Both the position numbers and the translations under genes were made by a program. This document shows positions 47,102-55,143 of a DNA stretch of 64,000 bases, piece by piece. Source of the DNA: Pseudomonas fluorescens (GTDB lineage Bacteria; Pseudomonadota; Gammaproteobacteria; Pseudomonadales; Pseudomonadaceae); contig NZ_LT907842.1 in the NCBI RefSeq assembly GCF_900215245.1, positions 4,588,001-4,652,000 of the forward strand. The letters run 5' to 3'. The notes beneath the pieces are model-generated. The model did not search any database. It was not told the DNA's origin and was given only the letters and a program-made list of their open reading frames with translations. How positions within the stretch are numbered: the first letter of the stretch is position 1; each line of letters begins with the position of its first letter.

Positions 47102-47464
47102 ATGAATTTTCAACTCATCCTTGCAAGCTTTATGTGCGTAGGTGCGTTCGTTTTCGCGGGGCTGACTTTATACGCTGAGTACACAAAGCTCGACGCGCTG
47201 GAAAGCTACTTCAGTGAGAACAAGCTGGTCTGCGATAACAAACGGTTTTGGGGCAGAAATCAGCGCATCGACAGGTTTTATCGCATGCTTCTGATCACGG
47301 AGCTGTTAGGAATGCCTAAATTTCACATCAGAAGAGGGGAGGTAACCGAGGCTGAACTGGCGGCCGTCCCCTTGTCCCTCAAGCGTTGGGCGTTGTGGCC
47401 GTATCATTTTGGGATGGTATTGGCTGCCAGCGGTGTCCTCTGGGCCATCTTGTATGGCTGGTAG
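47102..47464 (+). CDS. Putative immunity membrane protein, cassette copy 1
   Basis: 120 residues starting two bases after the effector stop. TM1 (about 5-24) and TM2 (about 100-117) flank a cytoplasmic or periplasmic part with L-T-L-Y-A-E-Y-T-K-L, C-D-N-K-R-F-W-G-R-N-Q-R-I-D-R-F-Y and L-S-L-K-R-W-A-L-W-P. Compared with copy 2 about 28 residues differ, packed in TM1, residues 64-80 and TM2, while 21-62 are nearly identical. Tight coupling and matching divergence suggest immunity to the upstream protein. No known family recognised. Confidence 0.6.
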   Translation: MNFQLILASFMCVGAFVFAGLTLYAEYTKLDALESYFSENKLVCDNKRFWGRNQRIDRFYRMLLITELLGMPKFHIRRGEVTEAELAAVPLSLKRWALWPYHFGMVLAASGVLWAILYGW

Positions 47465-47678
47465 CGCTGGCCCTGCCAAAAGTAACCAAAAAGTCCTCAT
47501 CCCACCACTCGGCACCTCGCAAGCCTGCGTTCGGCCAGCGTGGTTGATGGGGCGCTTCTAGACACAAGCAGATCAAGAGCAGCGCACGGGGGGCCTGGTA
47601 GCCGACTTGAGTGGTTGAAGTAAAAGCCAGATCAACAGCAGAGCAACACTACATCTACCTGATGTAATGAGCTCCAAA
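47465..47678. other. Gene-free spacer between cassette copies
   Basis: Contains CAAAAGTAACCAAAAAGTCC (47474-47493) and a following segment that is common downstream of Pseudomonas genes, with no reading frame I can support. With REPIN 2 it completes the 323-bp gap between the cassettes. Confidence 0.4.
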
Positions 47679-47773
47679 TGTGGGAGCTGGCTTGTCGCAC
47701 CGCTGCGATGGCATTAACTGTGTGCCACTGACAAACCGGCGGTGCCTGCATCGCAGGCAAGCCAGCTCCCACA
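47679..47773. repeat. REPIN 2 (paired inverted REP)
   Basis: TGTGGGAGCTGGCTTG (47679-47694) and CAAGCCAGCTCCCACA (47758-47773) are perfect inverse arms. It ends 14 bases before the second DUF6124 gene, exactly as REPIN 1 does, so it belongs to the duplicated unit. Confidence 0.92.
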
Positions 47774-47787
47774 GGGTTTAACCGATG

Positions 47788-48090
47788 TCAGGCAGGGTTT
47801 TTCGCCGGTTTCAGGCACTCAATGGAGCGATCCACGGTGGTCTTGGCCATTTCCAGCAAATGCCACACCGCCAGAATCTTCGCCCGCTCGGGACTCGTCA
47901 GCAGTTCACTGCAATTGAGCGCCGTGACAGACGCACTGTCGAGCACACTGGCAGTGTAGAGCAAGGCATCTTCGAAGCTCAGGTCTTCGATTTGAACACC
48001 TTGGGTGGGCAGGTAATGGTCGATGGCGCGGTTGAAGGCGGCGCGGTCTTTGGTGGAATGGTGGGGTGGATCGGGGACGGTTTTTTTCAT
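47788..48090 (-). CDS. DUF6124 family small protein, cassette copy 2
   Basis: 100 residues from M-K-K-T-V-P-D-P-P at 48090; a longer reading from 48120 would invade the leader. 90 of 100 residues equal copy 1, with changes concentrated in the last ten. Cytoplasmic, helical, of unknown function. Transcribed away from the effector gene of its cassette. Confidence 0.85.
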   Translation of the reverse strand: MKKTVPDPPHHSTKDRAAFNRAIDHYLPTQGVQIEDLSFEDALLYTASVLDSASVTALNCSELLTSPERAKILAVWHLLEMAKTTVDRSIECLKPAKNPA

Positions 48091-48124
48091 TGTGTAACTC
48101 CACATGATTGGAGCTGACACCCAA

Positions 48125-48419
48125 CGCGACTAAACGAGGGTGGCGGCTGTACGCAGGTTAGTCGACCGGTCACATGGAAAACCGGCGCACCCGAGGGTGC
48201 CCTACGCACAGCCACCATAAAACTTCATGGAGGACCATGCGCCATGTAACACCCGAGCGACTAAACCCGATCACTGATGAGCAGTGACGGACCGCAGACT
48301 AGCCATCGATTCGAGCAGGCACAAGGCGGCAGGGATTGTCTAGGAAACGTCCTGCAATTTAAAGAGACACGCCTTGCTGGCCCTTTACAAACCATGACCA
48401 AATGCCACTCACCCCACCC
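48125..48419 (-). other. Conserved structured leader of DUF6124 gene, copy 2
   Basis: Shares an identical 46-base block (CGCGACTAAAC through ACCGGTCA) and a nearly identical block of about 160 bases (GAGCGACTAAACCC through CACTCACCCCACCC) with copy 1. Between them the copies use different words (CATGG-rich here, CTGATC/GGAACC-rich in copy 1), as if paired loops had changed while the frame of stems was kept. Confidence 0.6.
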
Positions 48420-48575
48420 ATCAACGGTGAGGGTGAGCGGCCTTTTTGTAAGCGCTTACTCCCTGCTATGTAGGCAACGTCCTAATTGTGACTCAGCCCT
48501 CCCGAGCGTGTGTGCGGGGCGTACTCGCTTGCTTATATTCCGACGCCATCTTCATTGCATCCAGGGATGTGAGGC

Positions 48576-49565
48576 ATGGCGCAGGGCTATATCAATGAGC
48601 GCACGACGGACTACCGCAGCTTGAAATCCCGGTTGATGGGCGGCGCCCCGAGCCAACAGCATTCCGATCATTTCGACGTGTTGAACCGGCACCTGCGCCC
48701 TGGGCTGGTGACGCCGGGGCAGTTGGTAATTGTGCCCGATACCTGCAGCGTGAGCTGTTCGAGGGAGGAGGCCTGGCTGATGCGCCAGGCCGAGGTGATT
48801 CGTCGGGAGCTGGACGCTGGCGCCGGAACCCAAGTGGTCAACAACTACGACCTGCTGCAAAGCTTTCTGGGGTATGGCTCGTTGGGCGTGGGCAGCGCGA
48901 CATCGGCGTGGTCGCGGCACCTGGACGAAGTGGCGCATACGCTGGAGGAGATTGAGCGGCTGCATCAGCACCTGAAAAGCGGTGGCTTGGATCGTGAGAG
49001 GTTCTTACGCCAGCGCAAGGCTTTGTTCGGCCTGCTGGACGCCCAATTGCAAGGCGCGGCGCGATTGGGCACCGGGTTGCAGGGCAATCAGGCATTGAAG
49101 AAGGTGCTGGGGATTTCAACCAAAAGCTATCTGCATAAGGGCGAGATTGCCGGGTATGCGCAGCGGACGCGGGACATTGCGCAGATGTCGAAGTGGTTGG
49201 GGAAGGGGACCTATGTGGGCTTGGGACTGGACGTGGGCGTTGCAGGGTTGGAGATCAAGGAGGCGTGTGTGCAGGGGCGGGAGGCGCAGTGTCGGCGGGC
49301 GAAGTATGTGGAGACGGGGAAGTTGGTGGGCGGTGTGGCGGGGGCTTCTTGGGGAGGGACTATGGGGGCGAAATTCGCCCGTCGCGGCTGTATGACGTTT
49401 TTGGGCATCGCGGCTAAAGGAAACGGTGCGCTGGCCTGCGCAGTGATCGGCGGCGCGGCGGGAGGTTATGCCGCGGGCAATGCAGCTGGCGCTTTCGGTG
49501 CGTTTCTCGGTGGACAGATCGAAGAGATCGAGGGTGATTTGATCTTTCAACCAGAGGGCGCTTGA
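48576..49565 (+). CDS. Putative membrane-active effector, cassette copy 2
   Basis: 329 residues, same length as copy 1, from the ATG at 48576 with AGGG nine bases upstream. LysM-like tail at 31-55 (here L-V-I-V-P-D), helical middle, and Gly-rich hydrophobic C-terminus with A-A-G-N-A-A-G-A-F-G-A in the last segment. Changes to copy 1 gather at residues 252-278 and 300-306 (for example F252G, Y258S, G259W), i.e. in the membrane-seeking part. The last 17 residues, ending F-Q-P-E-G-A, are identical. Confidence 0.6.
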   Translation: MAQGYINERTTDYRSLKSRLMGGAPSQQHSDHFDVLNRHLRPGLVTPGQLVIVPDTCSVSCSREEAWLMRQAEVIRRELDAGAGTQVVNNYDLLQSFLGYGSLGVGSATSAWSRHLDEVAHTLEEIERLHQHLKSGGLDRERFLRQRKALFGLLDAQLQGAARLGTGLQGNQALKKVLGISTKSYLHKGEIAGYAQRTRDIAQMSKWLGKGTYVGLGLDVGVAGLEIKEACVQGREAQCRRAKYVETGKLVGGVAGASWGGTMGAKFARRGCMTFLGIAAKGNGALACAVIGGAAGGYAAGNAAGAFGAFLGGQIEEIEGDLIFQPEGA

Positions 49566-49567
49566 GC

Positions 49568-49930
49568 ATGGATTTTCAACTCGTCCTCGCAATCTTTTTA
49601 TCTACAGGGGCGCTGGTTGGCTCAGGGCTCACTTTATACGCTGAGTACACGAAGCTCGAAGCGCTGGAAAGCTACTTCAGCGAGAACAAGCTGATCTGCG
49701 ATAACAAACGATTTTGGGGTAGAAATCAGCGCATCGATAGGTTTTATCGCATGCTCGTGATCTCTGAAATGTTGGCAATGCCCAACATGCACATCAAAAG
49801 AGGGGATGTGACCGAGGCTGAGCTGGCGTCCGTCCCCCTGTCTCTCAAGCGTTGGGCGCTGTGGCCGTTTAATTTTGGGATGGTCTGGATCGCTGGCTGT
49901 GTCCTCTGGACCGTCTTGTACGGCTGGTAG
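49568..49930 (+). CDS. Putative immunity membrane protein, cassette copy 2
   Basis: 120 residues from the ATG at 49568, two bases after the effector stop (a TTG two codons earlier overlaps that stop). Same two-helix layout as copy 1: TM1 altered (V-L-A-I-F-L-S-T-G-A-L-V-G-S), conserved C-D-N-K-R-F-W-G-R-N-Q-R core, TM2 altered (M-V-W-I-A-G-C-V-L-W-T-V). Ends the cassette. Confidence 0.6.
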   Translation: MDFQLVLAIFLSTGALVGSGLTLYAEYTKLEALESYFSENKLICDNKRFWGRNQRIDRFYRMLVISEMLAMPNMHIKRGDVTEAELASVPLSLKRWALWPFNFGMVWIAGCVLWTVLYGW

Positions 49931-50255
49931 CCTACGGTTATTGCTCGACAAATCAGCCCCTATCGCGAGCCGGCTGCCCTGTTCAATCGCCTCTCCACCC
50001 GACACCCAGGCACTGCATCAACGCTTATAACCTCGCGGGCAGCGTTGCTGAGTGCGCTGCCGTCGGCGTTCGGGTATAACGCCGGTTCTCAATTGTACCC
50101 ACGGCGGGGTATGGCGACAGTGGTGGGCTTGCGGTTTCGCAAGTGCTTACGCTCTGCACGACGCCCGTGGTCTATGGTTGGTTCGAACGTCGGCGTCGAA
50201 AGGCAGTACCCGACTCAGCAGGTATTTCAGGTTGAACGCAGCCGTGGGACCCCGT
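49931..50255. other. Intergenic region before orphan kinase
   Basis: 325 bp. TATCGCGAGCCGGCTGCC (49961-49978) looks like a decayed REP arm. The rest shows no gene; in particular no response-regulator remnant could be read in any frame upstream of the kinase. Confidence 0.4.
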
Positions 50256-51533
50256 ATGGCAATGGATTTCAGGCACAGCCTGACGAAACGGATCGTGATT
50301 GTGTTTGCGCTGATGAGCGCCTTCGTGGCGGGGGTGTTTGCCGCGGGCATTATCGCCACCGTGCATGTGATCGAATACAAACTGACCAGCGCCGACCTCG
50401 GCAGCGGGTTGAACCGCCTGTTGCGCCAGGATGACACGGCCAGTTGGAGCCATCGCCCGAGCAAAGGCGAATTGTTTTTCGCCCAGGGCGAGCAGGGTGA
50501 CCTGGCGCTTGACCCGTTGCTGGCCGGGCTGGCGCCGGGTTTCCAGGAAGTCGACTTTCAGGGGCGGGCCTACTACGCGGTGTCGCAGGTGGTGGATGGG
50601 CGCCAATACGTGCTGATGCGCAACCAGCAAAGCTTTAAGCAACGCGAGCGGGTGCTGTTCGGCGCGGTGGCGGTGGGTTTTATCCTGAGCATTCTGTTGG
50701 CGGTCCTGCTGGGCCGCTTGTTGGCGCGCCGCGTGATGGCGCCGGTGGTACGCCTGGCGCGGCAAGTGCGTCATCGCGACCAGTTGCTGGATGTAGCGCC
50801 GCCGCTGCATCCGGATTACGCCGTGGATGAAGTGGGGGAGTTGGCGCTGTCCTTCGACAAGACCCTGGGGCGCCTGCGCGATGCGTTGAGCCGGGAAAAG
50901 CTGTTCACCAGTGACGTCAGTCACGAACTGCGCACACCGCTGATGGTGCTGGCCAGCTCCTGCGAATTGTTGCTCGGTGACCCTTCGCTGGATCAACGTT
51001 CGGTGGCCCAGGTGGGCCGGATTGCGCGGGCCACCGATGAGATGCGGCAACTGGTGGACACCTTCCTGACGCTGGCACGGGCCTCGGGTGCCCAGGGCCA
51101 GGGCGCCCAGGCAACGTTGAAGGACGTGGCGGATGGCCTGGTGGCGATCTGGGGGCGAATGATTCGCGAAAAAGGCCTTGAGTTCATTTATGAAAGCGGA
51201 CACACCTCACCCGTGGAGTACAACCTGACGCTGTTGCAGTCGGTCATGGGCAACCTGCTGCGCAATGCCTGGCACTACACCGACAGCGGCTTTATTCGGC
51301 TGACGTTGAGCGAGCACGGTTTTCGTGTGGAGGACAGCGGCATTGGCATTCCCGATCACAAACGCGAGGCGATGTTCCAGCCGTTTGTCAGGGGTGAGCA
51401 CAGCCGGGGAGAAGGGTTGGGGCTTGGCCTGTCGTTGGTGCAGCGTATCTGCAGCACCCAGCAGTGGCGGGTGGAGCTCACCGCCAGGCAACCGAATGGG
51501 TGTTGTTTTTCGGTTGACCTGACGGCGCGCTGA
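50256..51533 (+). CDS. Orphan sensor histidine kinase
   Basis: 425 residues from the ATG at 50256 (M-A-M-D-F-R-H-S-L-T-K-R-I-V). TM1 about 13-35, a periplasmic region of about 110 residues (with Y-Y-A-V-S-Q-V-V-D-G-R-Q-Y-V-L), TM2 about 140-162, HAMP, H-box D-V-S-H-E-L-R-T-P-L, N-box N-L-L-R-N-A-W-H-Y-T, G boxes D-S-G-I-G-I and G-E-G-L-G-L-G-L. No response regulator is encoded next to it. It shares a terminator hairpin with the convergent cytochrome gene. Confidence 0.88.
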   Translation: MAMDFRHSLTKRIVIVFALMSAFVAGVFAAGIIATVHVIEYKLTSADLGSGLNRLLRQDDTASWSHRPSKGELFFAQGEQGDLALDPLLAGLAPGFQEVDFQGRAYYAVSQVVDGRQYVLMRNQQSFKQRERVLFGAVAVGFILSILLAVLLGRLLARRVMAPVVRLARQVRHRDQLLDVAPPLHPDYAVDEVGELALSFDKTLGRLRDALSREKLFTSDVSHELRTPLMVLASSCELLLGDPSLDQRSVAQVGRIARATDEMRQLVDTFLTLARASGAQGQGAQATLKDVADGLVAIWGRMIREKGLEFIYESGHTSPVEYNLTLLQSVMGNLLRNAWHYTDSGFIRLTLSEHGFRVEDSGIGIPDHKREAMFQPFVRGEHSRGEGLGLGLSLVQRICSTQQWRVELTARQPNGCCFSVDLTAR

Positions 51534-51549
51534 ACGCTTTTTTCAGCGC
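51527..51549. terminator. Shared bidirectional hairpin between kinase and cytochrome genes
   Basis: GCGCTGAA (51527-51534) and TTCAGCGC (51542-51549) around a CGCTTTT loop. The stop codons of both convergent genes lie inside the two arms of the stem. Confidence 0.55.
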
Positions 51550-52895
51550 ATGTGCAGAATAATCGGACTGCTGCTGGCCGGGTCGGTATGCCCACGCAGC
51601 TTGCCGACCGCTTGTGCGTCGACCGCGCCACCGTGGTTGCCCCACGTGCTGCGCACGTAGCTCAACACCTGGGCAATTTCCTGGTCGGACAGTTGCTCAC
51701 GAAAGGCCGGCATGCGGTAGGCGTCCGGTACACCAGCCGCTACCACGCGTTGCGAACCGTTGAGGGTGATGTTGATCGCCGAGGCGCTCTCTTTAGCCAA
51801 TGCCGAGGTGGCGCCAGCCAAGGGTGGCATCCACTCGGGTTGGCCCTTGCCGTCGAGGCCATGGCAGGACGCGCAGCGGGTCGCGTAGGTGTGCGCACCG
51901 GGGAGGTCCGGGCGCGCGTCGGCGGCCACGGCCTGGTACTGCCAGGCACTGCCATCACGTTGCGGATCGCCAGGCAGTGACTTGAGGTAACGCGCGATCG
52001 CCGCCAGGTCCTCATCGGCCATGAACTGCGTGGAGTTGTTGAACGCTTCGGTCATCGAGCCGTAGACCACCGCATGCTTGTTGCGCCCGACCTTGAGGAA
52101 CTGCACGATTTCAGGCTCGCTCCAACGGCCCAACCCGGTGTTGGGGTCCTGGCGCAGGCTCGGCGCGTACCAACCGTCGAGCAACGCGCCGGCGAGGTAC
52201 GGCGCGCCGCTCTCGTCCAGCGCCTTCTCGTTGAAGGCCAGGCCGCGGGGCGTGTGGCAACTGCCGCAGTGGCCCGGGCCTTGGACGATGTAGGCGCCAC
52301 GGTTCCACAGCGCGTCCTGGCCGGGTTTGGCGGCGTAGGTGGCGTTCGGGGCGAACACGCCGTTCCACAGGGCGATGGGCCAGCGCAGGTTGAGTGGCCA
52401 GGGAATGTCGCTGGGGATGTTGGGCTGCTTGGCCGGTTCTACGCCTTGCATGAAAAACGCGTACAGCGCGCGCATGTCGTCATCGCTGAGCTTGGCATAA
52501 GACGGGTAGGGCATGGCTGGGTAGAGCCGTCGGCCACCCGGCGCAACCCCGTGGCGCACGGCGCGGTCGAAGTCGGCTGCGGTGTAGGCGCCGATGCCGG
52601 TGTCGCGGTCCGGGGTGATGTTGGTGGCGTGAATGGCGCCCAGCAGGGTGGCCATCTCCAGGCCGCCGGCGAACGGTGCCTTGCCCGGCAGGCTGTGGCA
52701 GGCCACGCAGTCGCTGAGGCGCGCCACGTACTCGCCACGGCTGACCAGGGCCGGGTCGAAGCCGGTGGTGTGTGGTTGTTCCAGCGGTGAGGCGGGCTGG
52801 CGGGTGACGTACCACGCCAGTAGCCCGGCCACGACCACGCAGGCCAGCGCCAGCCAGCCTGCGGTTGCAGCCAATCGTCGGTTGTTCATGGGCAT
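51543..52895 (-). CDS. Membrane-anchored tri-haem cytochrome c (alcohol/aldehyde dehydrogenase subunit type)
   Basis: 450 residues with an N-terminal membrane anchor (about 12-30). Three haem c motifs: C-V-A-C-H, C-G-S-C-H and C-A-S-C-H, in three repeated cytochrome domains with Met ligand regions such as M-P-Y-P-S-Y. It belongs to the family that takes electrons from periplasmic dehydrogenases to the respiratory chain. It is downstream of the IorB gene by ten bases and is the probable electron acceptor of that enzyme. Confidence 0.92.
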   Translation of the reverse strand: MPMNNRRLAATAGWLALACVVVAGLLAWYVTRQPASPLEQPHTTGFDPALVSRGEYVARLSDCVACHSLPGKAPFAGGLEMATLLGAIHATNITPDRDTGIGAYTAADFDRAVRHGVAPGGRRLYPAMPYPSYAKLSDDDMRALYAFFMQGVEPAKQPNIPSDIPWPLNLRWPIALWNGVFAPNATYAAKPGQDALWNRGAYIVQGPGHCGSCHTPRGLAFNEKALDESGAPYLAGALLDGWYAPSLRQDPNTGLGRWSEPEIVQFLKVGRNKHAVVYGSMTEAFNNSTQFMADEDLAAIARYLKSLPGDPQRDGSAWQYQAVAADARPDLPGAHTYATRCASCHGLDGKGQPEWMPPLAGATSALAKESASAINITLNGSQRVVAAGVPDAYRMPAFREQLSDQEIAQVLSYVRSTWGNHGGAVDAQAVGKLRGHTDPASSSPIILHMR

Positions 52896-52905
52896 TCCCT
52901 GTCGG

Positions 52906-55143
52906 TTAGCTGAAGGTGTATCGGCTCAATGGCAAGCTGCGGATACGCTGGCCGGTCAGGTGCGCCACCGCATTGGCCACGGCTGGCGCCACTGCGGGTA
53001 ACGGCGGTTCACCGATGCCGCCCATCTTTTCGCCACTCTCGACGATCCGAACATGCACTTGCGCCATGCGCGAGGGCGGCAGGATCGGATAAAGGTCGTA
53101 GTTGCGCGCCCGTGGTTTGCCATCCACGTACACCGCTTCCTCCAGCAACGTTTGAGATAAGCCCAACGCCACGGCGCCATTGACCTGCGCCTCGACGATT
53201 GCCGGGTTGACGATGCTGCCCGGGTCAATGGCTTCCCAGATATGGTGCACCTTGACCTGGCCGCTTTCGATCGACACTTCGGCGATCACCGCCGCGTGCG
53301 AGCCGAACGGCGAGGCCATGGCCACGCCGCGCGCCCGGCGGGTGCCGTCCTCGGCGGTGTAGGGGCCCCGTTTCCAGCCACCGGACAACTCGCCGGCCGC
53401 TTGCAGCAGGGTGGTCAGCCGCTTGTTGTCGCGCAGCAGGTGCAGGCGCAGTTCGTAGGGGTCGTGGCCGCCTTTGTCGGCCAGTTCGTCGAGGAACGCT
53501 TCGTAGAAGAAGTCGTTGAGCGAGTTGCCCACCGAACGCCAGTAGCCGAGCATGGCCGGGCCCTTGACGTAGATCTGCGCGATGCGTTTGTTGGGGATGG
53601 CGTAGGACTTGCCCGACAACCCTTCGAGCGCCGTGGGGTCGAGTTTTTCGCCCTGTTTGCCGGCGATGGCTTCGGACGGGCCTTCGGTAGCGCTCACCGC
53701 CTCAATGGCCACCGGCAAGCCTTTGTCGTCCAGCGCGGCGCGGAACTTGACCACGGCGACCGGGCGCAACACATCGCGCAGGAACTCTTCTTCGCGGCTC
53801 CAGATCAGTTTGATCGGGCGGCCTACCGCCTTGGCCAAGGCGATGGCCTGCGGGTAGGGGTTGGCCGAGTCGTACAGGAAATGCCGGCCAAAAAAGCCGC
53901 CCAGCAGCGGCGAGTGCAGGGTGATTTGTTCGATGGAGAGCCCGGTGCGCTTGGCCATGTCGGCGCGGAACATATCCGGCGCCTGGTTGGGCAGCCACAC
54001 TTCCAGCGAGCCATCGGGGTTGAAGCGCGCCAGGGCCGAAGGCGGCTCCAGCTGGGCGTGGTTGAGGTACTGGTTGTGGTAGGTCGCTTCAATTTTGGTC
54101 TTGGCGTTGGTCAGCGCGCCGGCCACGTCGCCCTCGTTTTCGTCGTCACGGGCCGGGCCCTGTTGGGCGGCAAGGAAGTCGCGGTACTTGTCGCTGGAGA
54201 AGTCCGCAGGCATCGCGCGCACGCTCGAACCGGCGGCCGCTTCCAGCCATTCCACCTGGATCGCCTCCACCGCCCGCTTGGCATGCCACCAGCGTTCGGC
54301 AACGACCGCCACGGCGCCCGGCAGTTGGTGAACCGAGTGCACGCCTTTCATGGCCTCGACCTGTGACTGGTTGCGCAGGCTGCCGACGGTCATGCCCAGG
54401 CGTGGCGCATGCTGGACGGCGGCGTGGAGCATGCCGTCGACCTTAAGGTCGATGCTGTATTGGGCCTTGCCGGTGGATTTGTCGTAGGCATCCAGGCGTT
54501 TGACCGGCTTGCCGATCCAGCGGAACTGGCTCGGGTCGCGCAGCGTAATCGTGGCCGGGTCGGGCACCGGCATGTCCAGGGCCCGACCGGCCAACTCACC
54601 GTAACCCAGCGAGCGGCCGGAAGCGGCGTGTACGACGCGGCCGGGCTGCGTGGTCAGTTGGGCTAAGGGCACGCCCAATTGCTCGGCGCCGGCCTGCAGC
54701 AACATGGCGCGGGCGAGGGCGCCGAGGCGGCGCATGGTTGGGTAGCTCATGCGGATGGACATGCTGCCACCGGTGATGCGCATGCCGTTTTCCATCACCA
54801 CATAGGCTTCCCCGGGCGGTGCGGCTTCAACCACGAAGGTGGCCGGGTCGGCATCCAGTTCTTCGCCGACAATCTGCGCCATCGCGGTGTGGGTGCCTTG
54901 CCCGCCTTCCATGAAGGGGCTGAGCAGGCGCACGCTGCCGTCCGGGCGAATCTCGAGAAATGCCGGCACCTGGGTCCCGCGTTCTGCGGGGCCGCCCGTT
55001 GCGGCATAAGCCCTGGACGCACCCAGCGGCAGGCCGAAGCCGATGACCAGCGCACCGACGGCGGTGCTGGCCAGAAAGCGCCGACGGGACAGATTGATCG
55101 GCTCGCCCAATGGCGCGTCGAGTGGTGGGTTGCGCGTAGTCAT
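52906..55143 (-). CDS. iorB: Molybdenum hydroxylase large subunit (isoquinoline 1-oxidoreductase/aldehyde dehydrogenase type)
   Basis: 745 residues from the ATG at 55143. A twin-arginine signal (R-R-R-F-L-A-S-T-A-V-G) indicates folded export to the periplasm. The xanthine-dehydrogenase-like domains hold P-P-S-A-L-A-R-F substrate region, G-G-F-F-G-R-H cofactor loop, and the C-terminal catalytic Glu in G-I-G-E-P-P-L-P. With the [2Fe-2S] subunit and the cytochrome it would oxidise aldehydes or N-heterocycles. A one-base overlap links it to the small subunit gene. An aromatic aldehyde from the nearby pathway is a possible substrate; not shown. Confidence 0.92.
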   Translation of the reverse strand: MTTRNPPLDAPLGEPINLSRRRFLASTAVGALVIGFGLPLGASRAYAATGGPAERGTQVPAFLEIRPDGSVRLLSPFMEGGQGTHTAMAQIVGEELDADPATFVVEAAPPGEAYVVMENGMRITGGSMSIRMSYPTMRRLGALARAMLLQAGAEQLGVPLAQLTTQPGRVVHAASGRSLGYGELAGRALDMPVPDPATITLRDPSQFRWIGKPVKRLDAYDKSTGKAQYSIDLKVDGMLHAAVQHAPRLGMTVGSLRNQSQVEAMKGVHSVHQLPGAVAVVAERWWHAKRAVEAIQVEWLEAAAGSSVRAMPADFSSDKYRDFLAAQQGPARDDENEGDVAGALTNAKTKIEATYHNQYLNHAQLEPPSALARFNPDGSLEVWLPNQAPDMFRADMAKRTGLSIEQITLHSPLLGGFFGRHFLYDSANPYPQAIALAKAVGRPIKLIWSREEEFLRDVLRPVAVVKFRAALDDKGLPVAIEAVSATEGPSEAIAGKQGEKLDPTALEGLSGKSYAIPNKRIAQIYVKGPAMLGYWRSVGNSLNDFFYEAFLDELADKGGHDPYELRLHLLRDNKRLTTLLQAAGELSGGWKRGPYTAEDGTRRARGVAMASPFGSHAAVIAEVSIESGQVKVHHIWEAIDPGSIVNPAIVEAQVNGAVALGLSQTLLEEAVYVDGKPRARNYDLYPILPPSRMAQVHVRIVESGEKMGGIGEPPLPAVAPAVANAVAHLTGQRIRSLPLSRYTFS

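Noticed and set aside
45140..49930. Transposon or insertion sequence as cause of the duplication
   Set aside because: No transposase gene, target-site duplication or terminal repeats other than the REPINs could be seen; REPINs are not autonomous.
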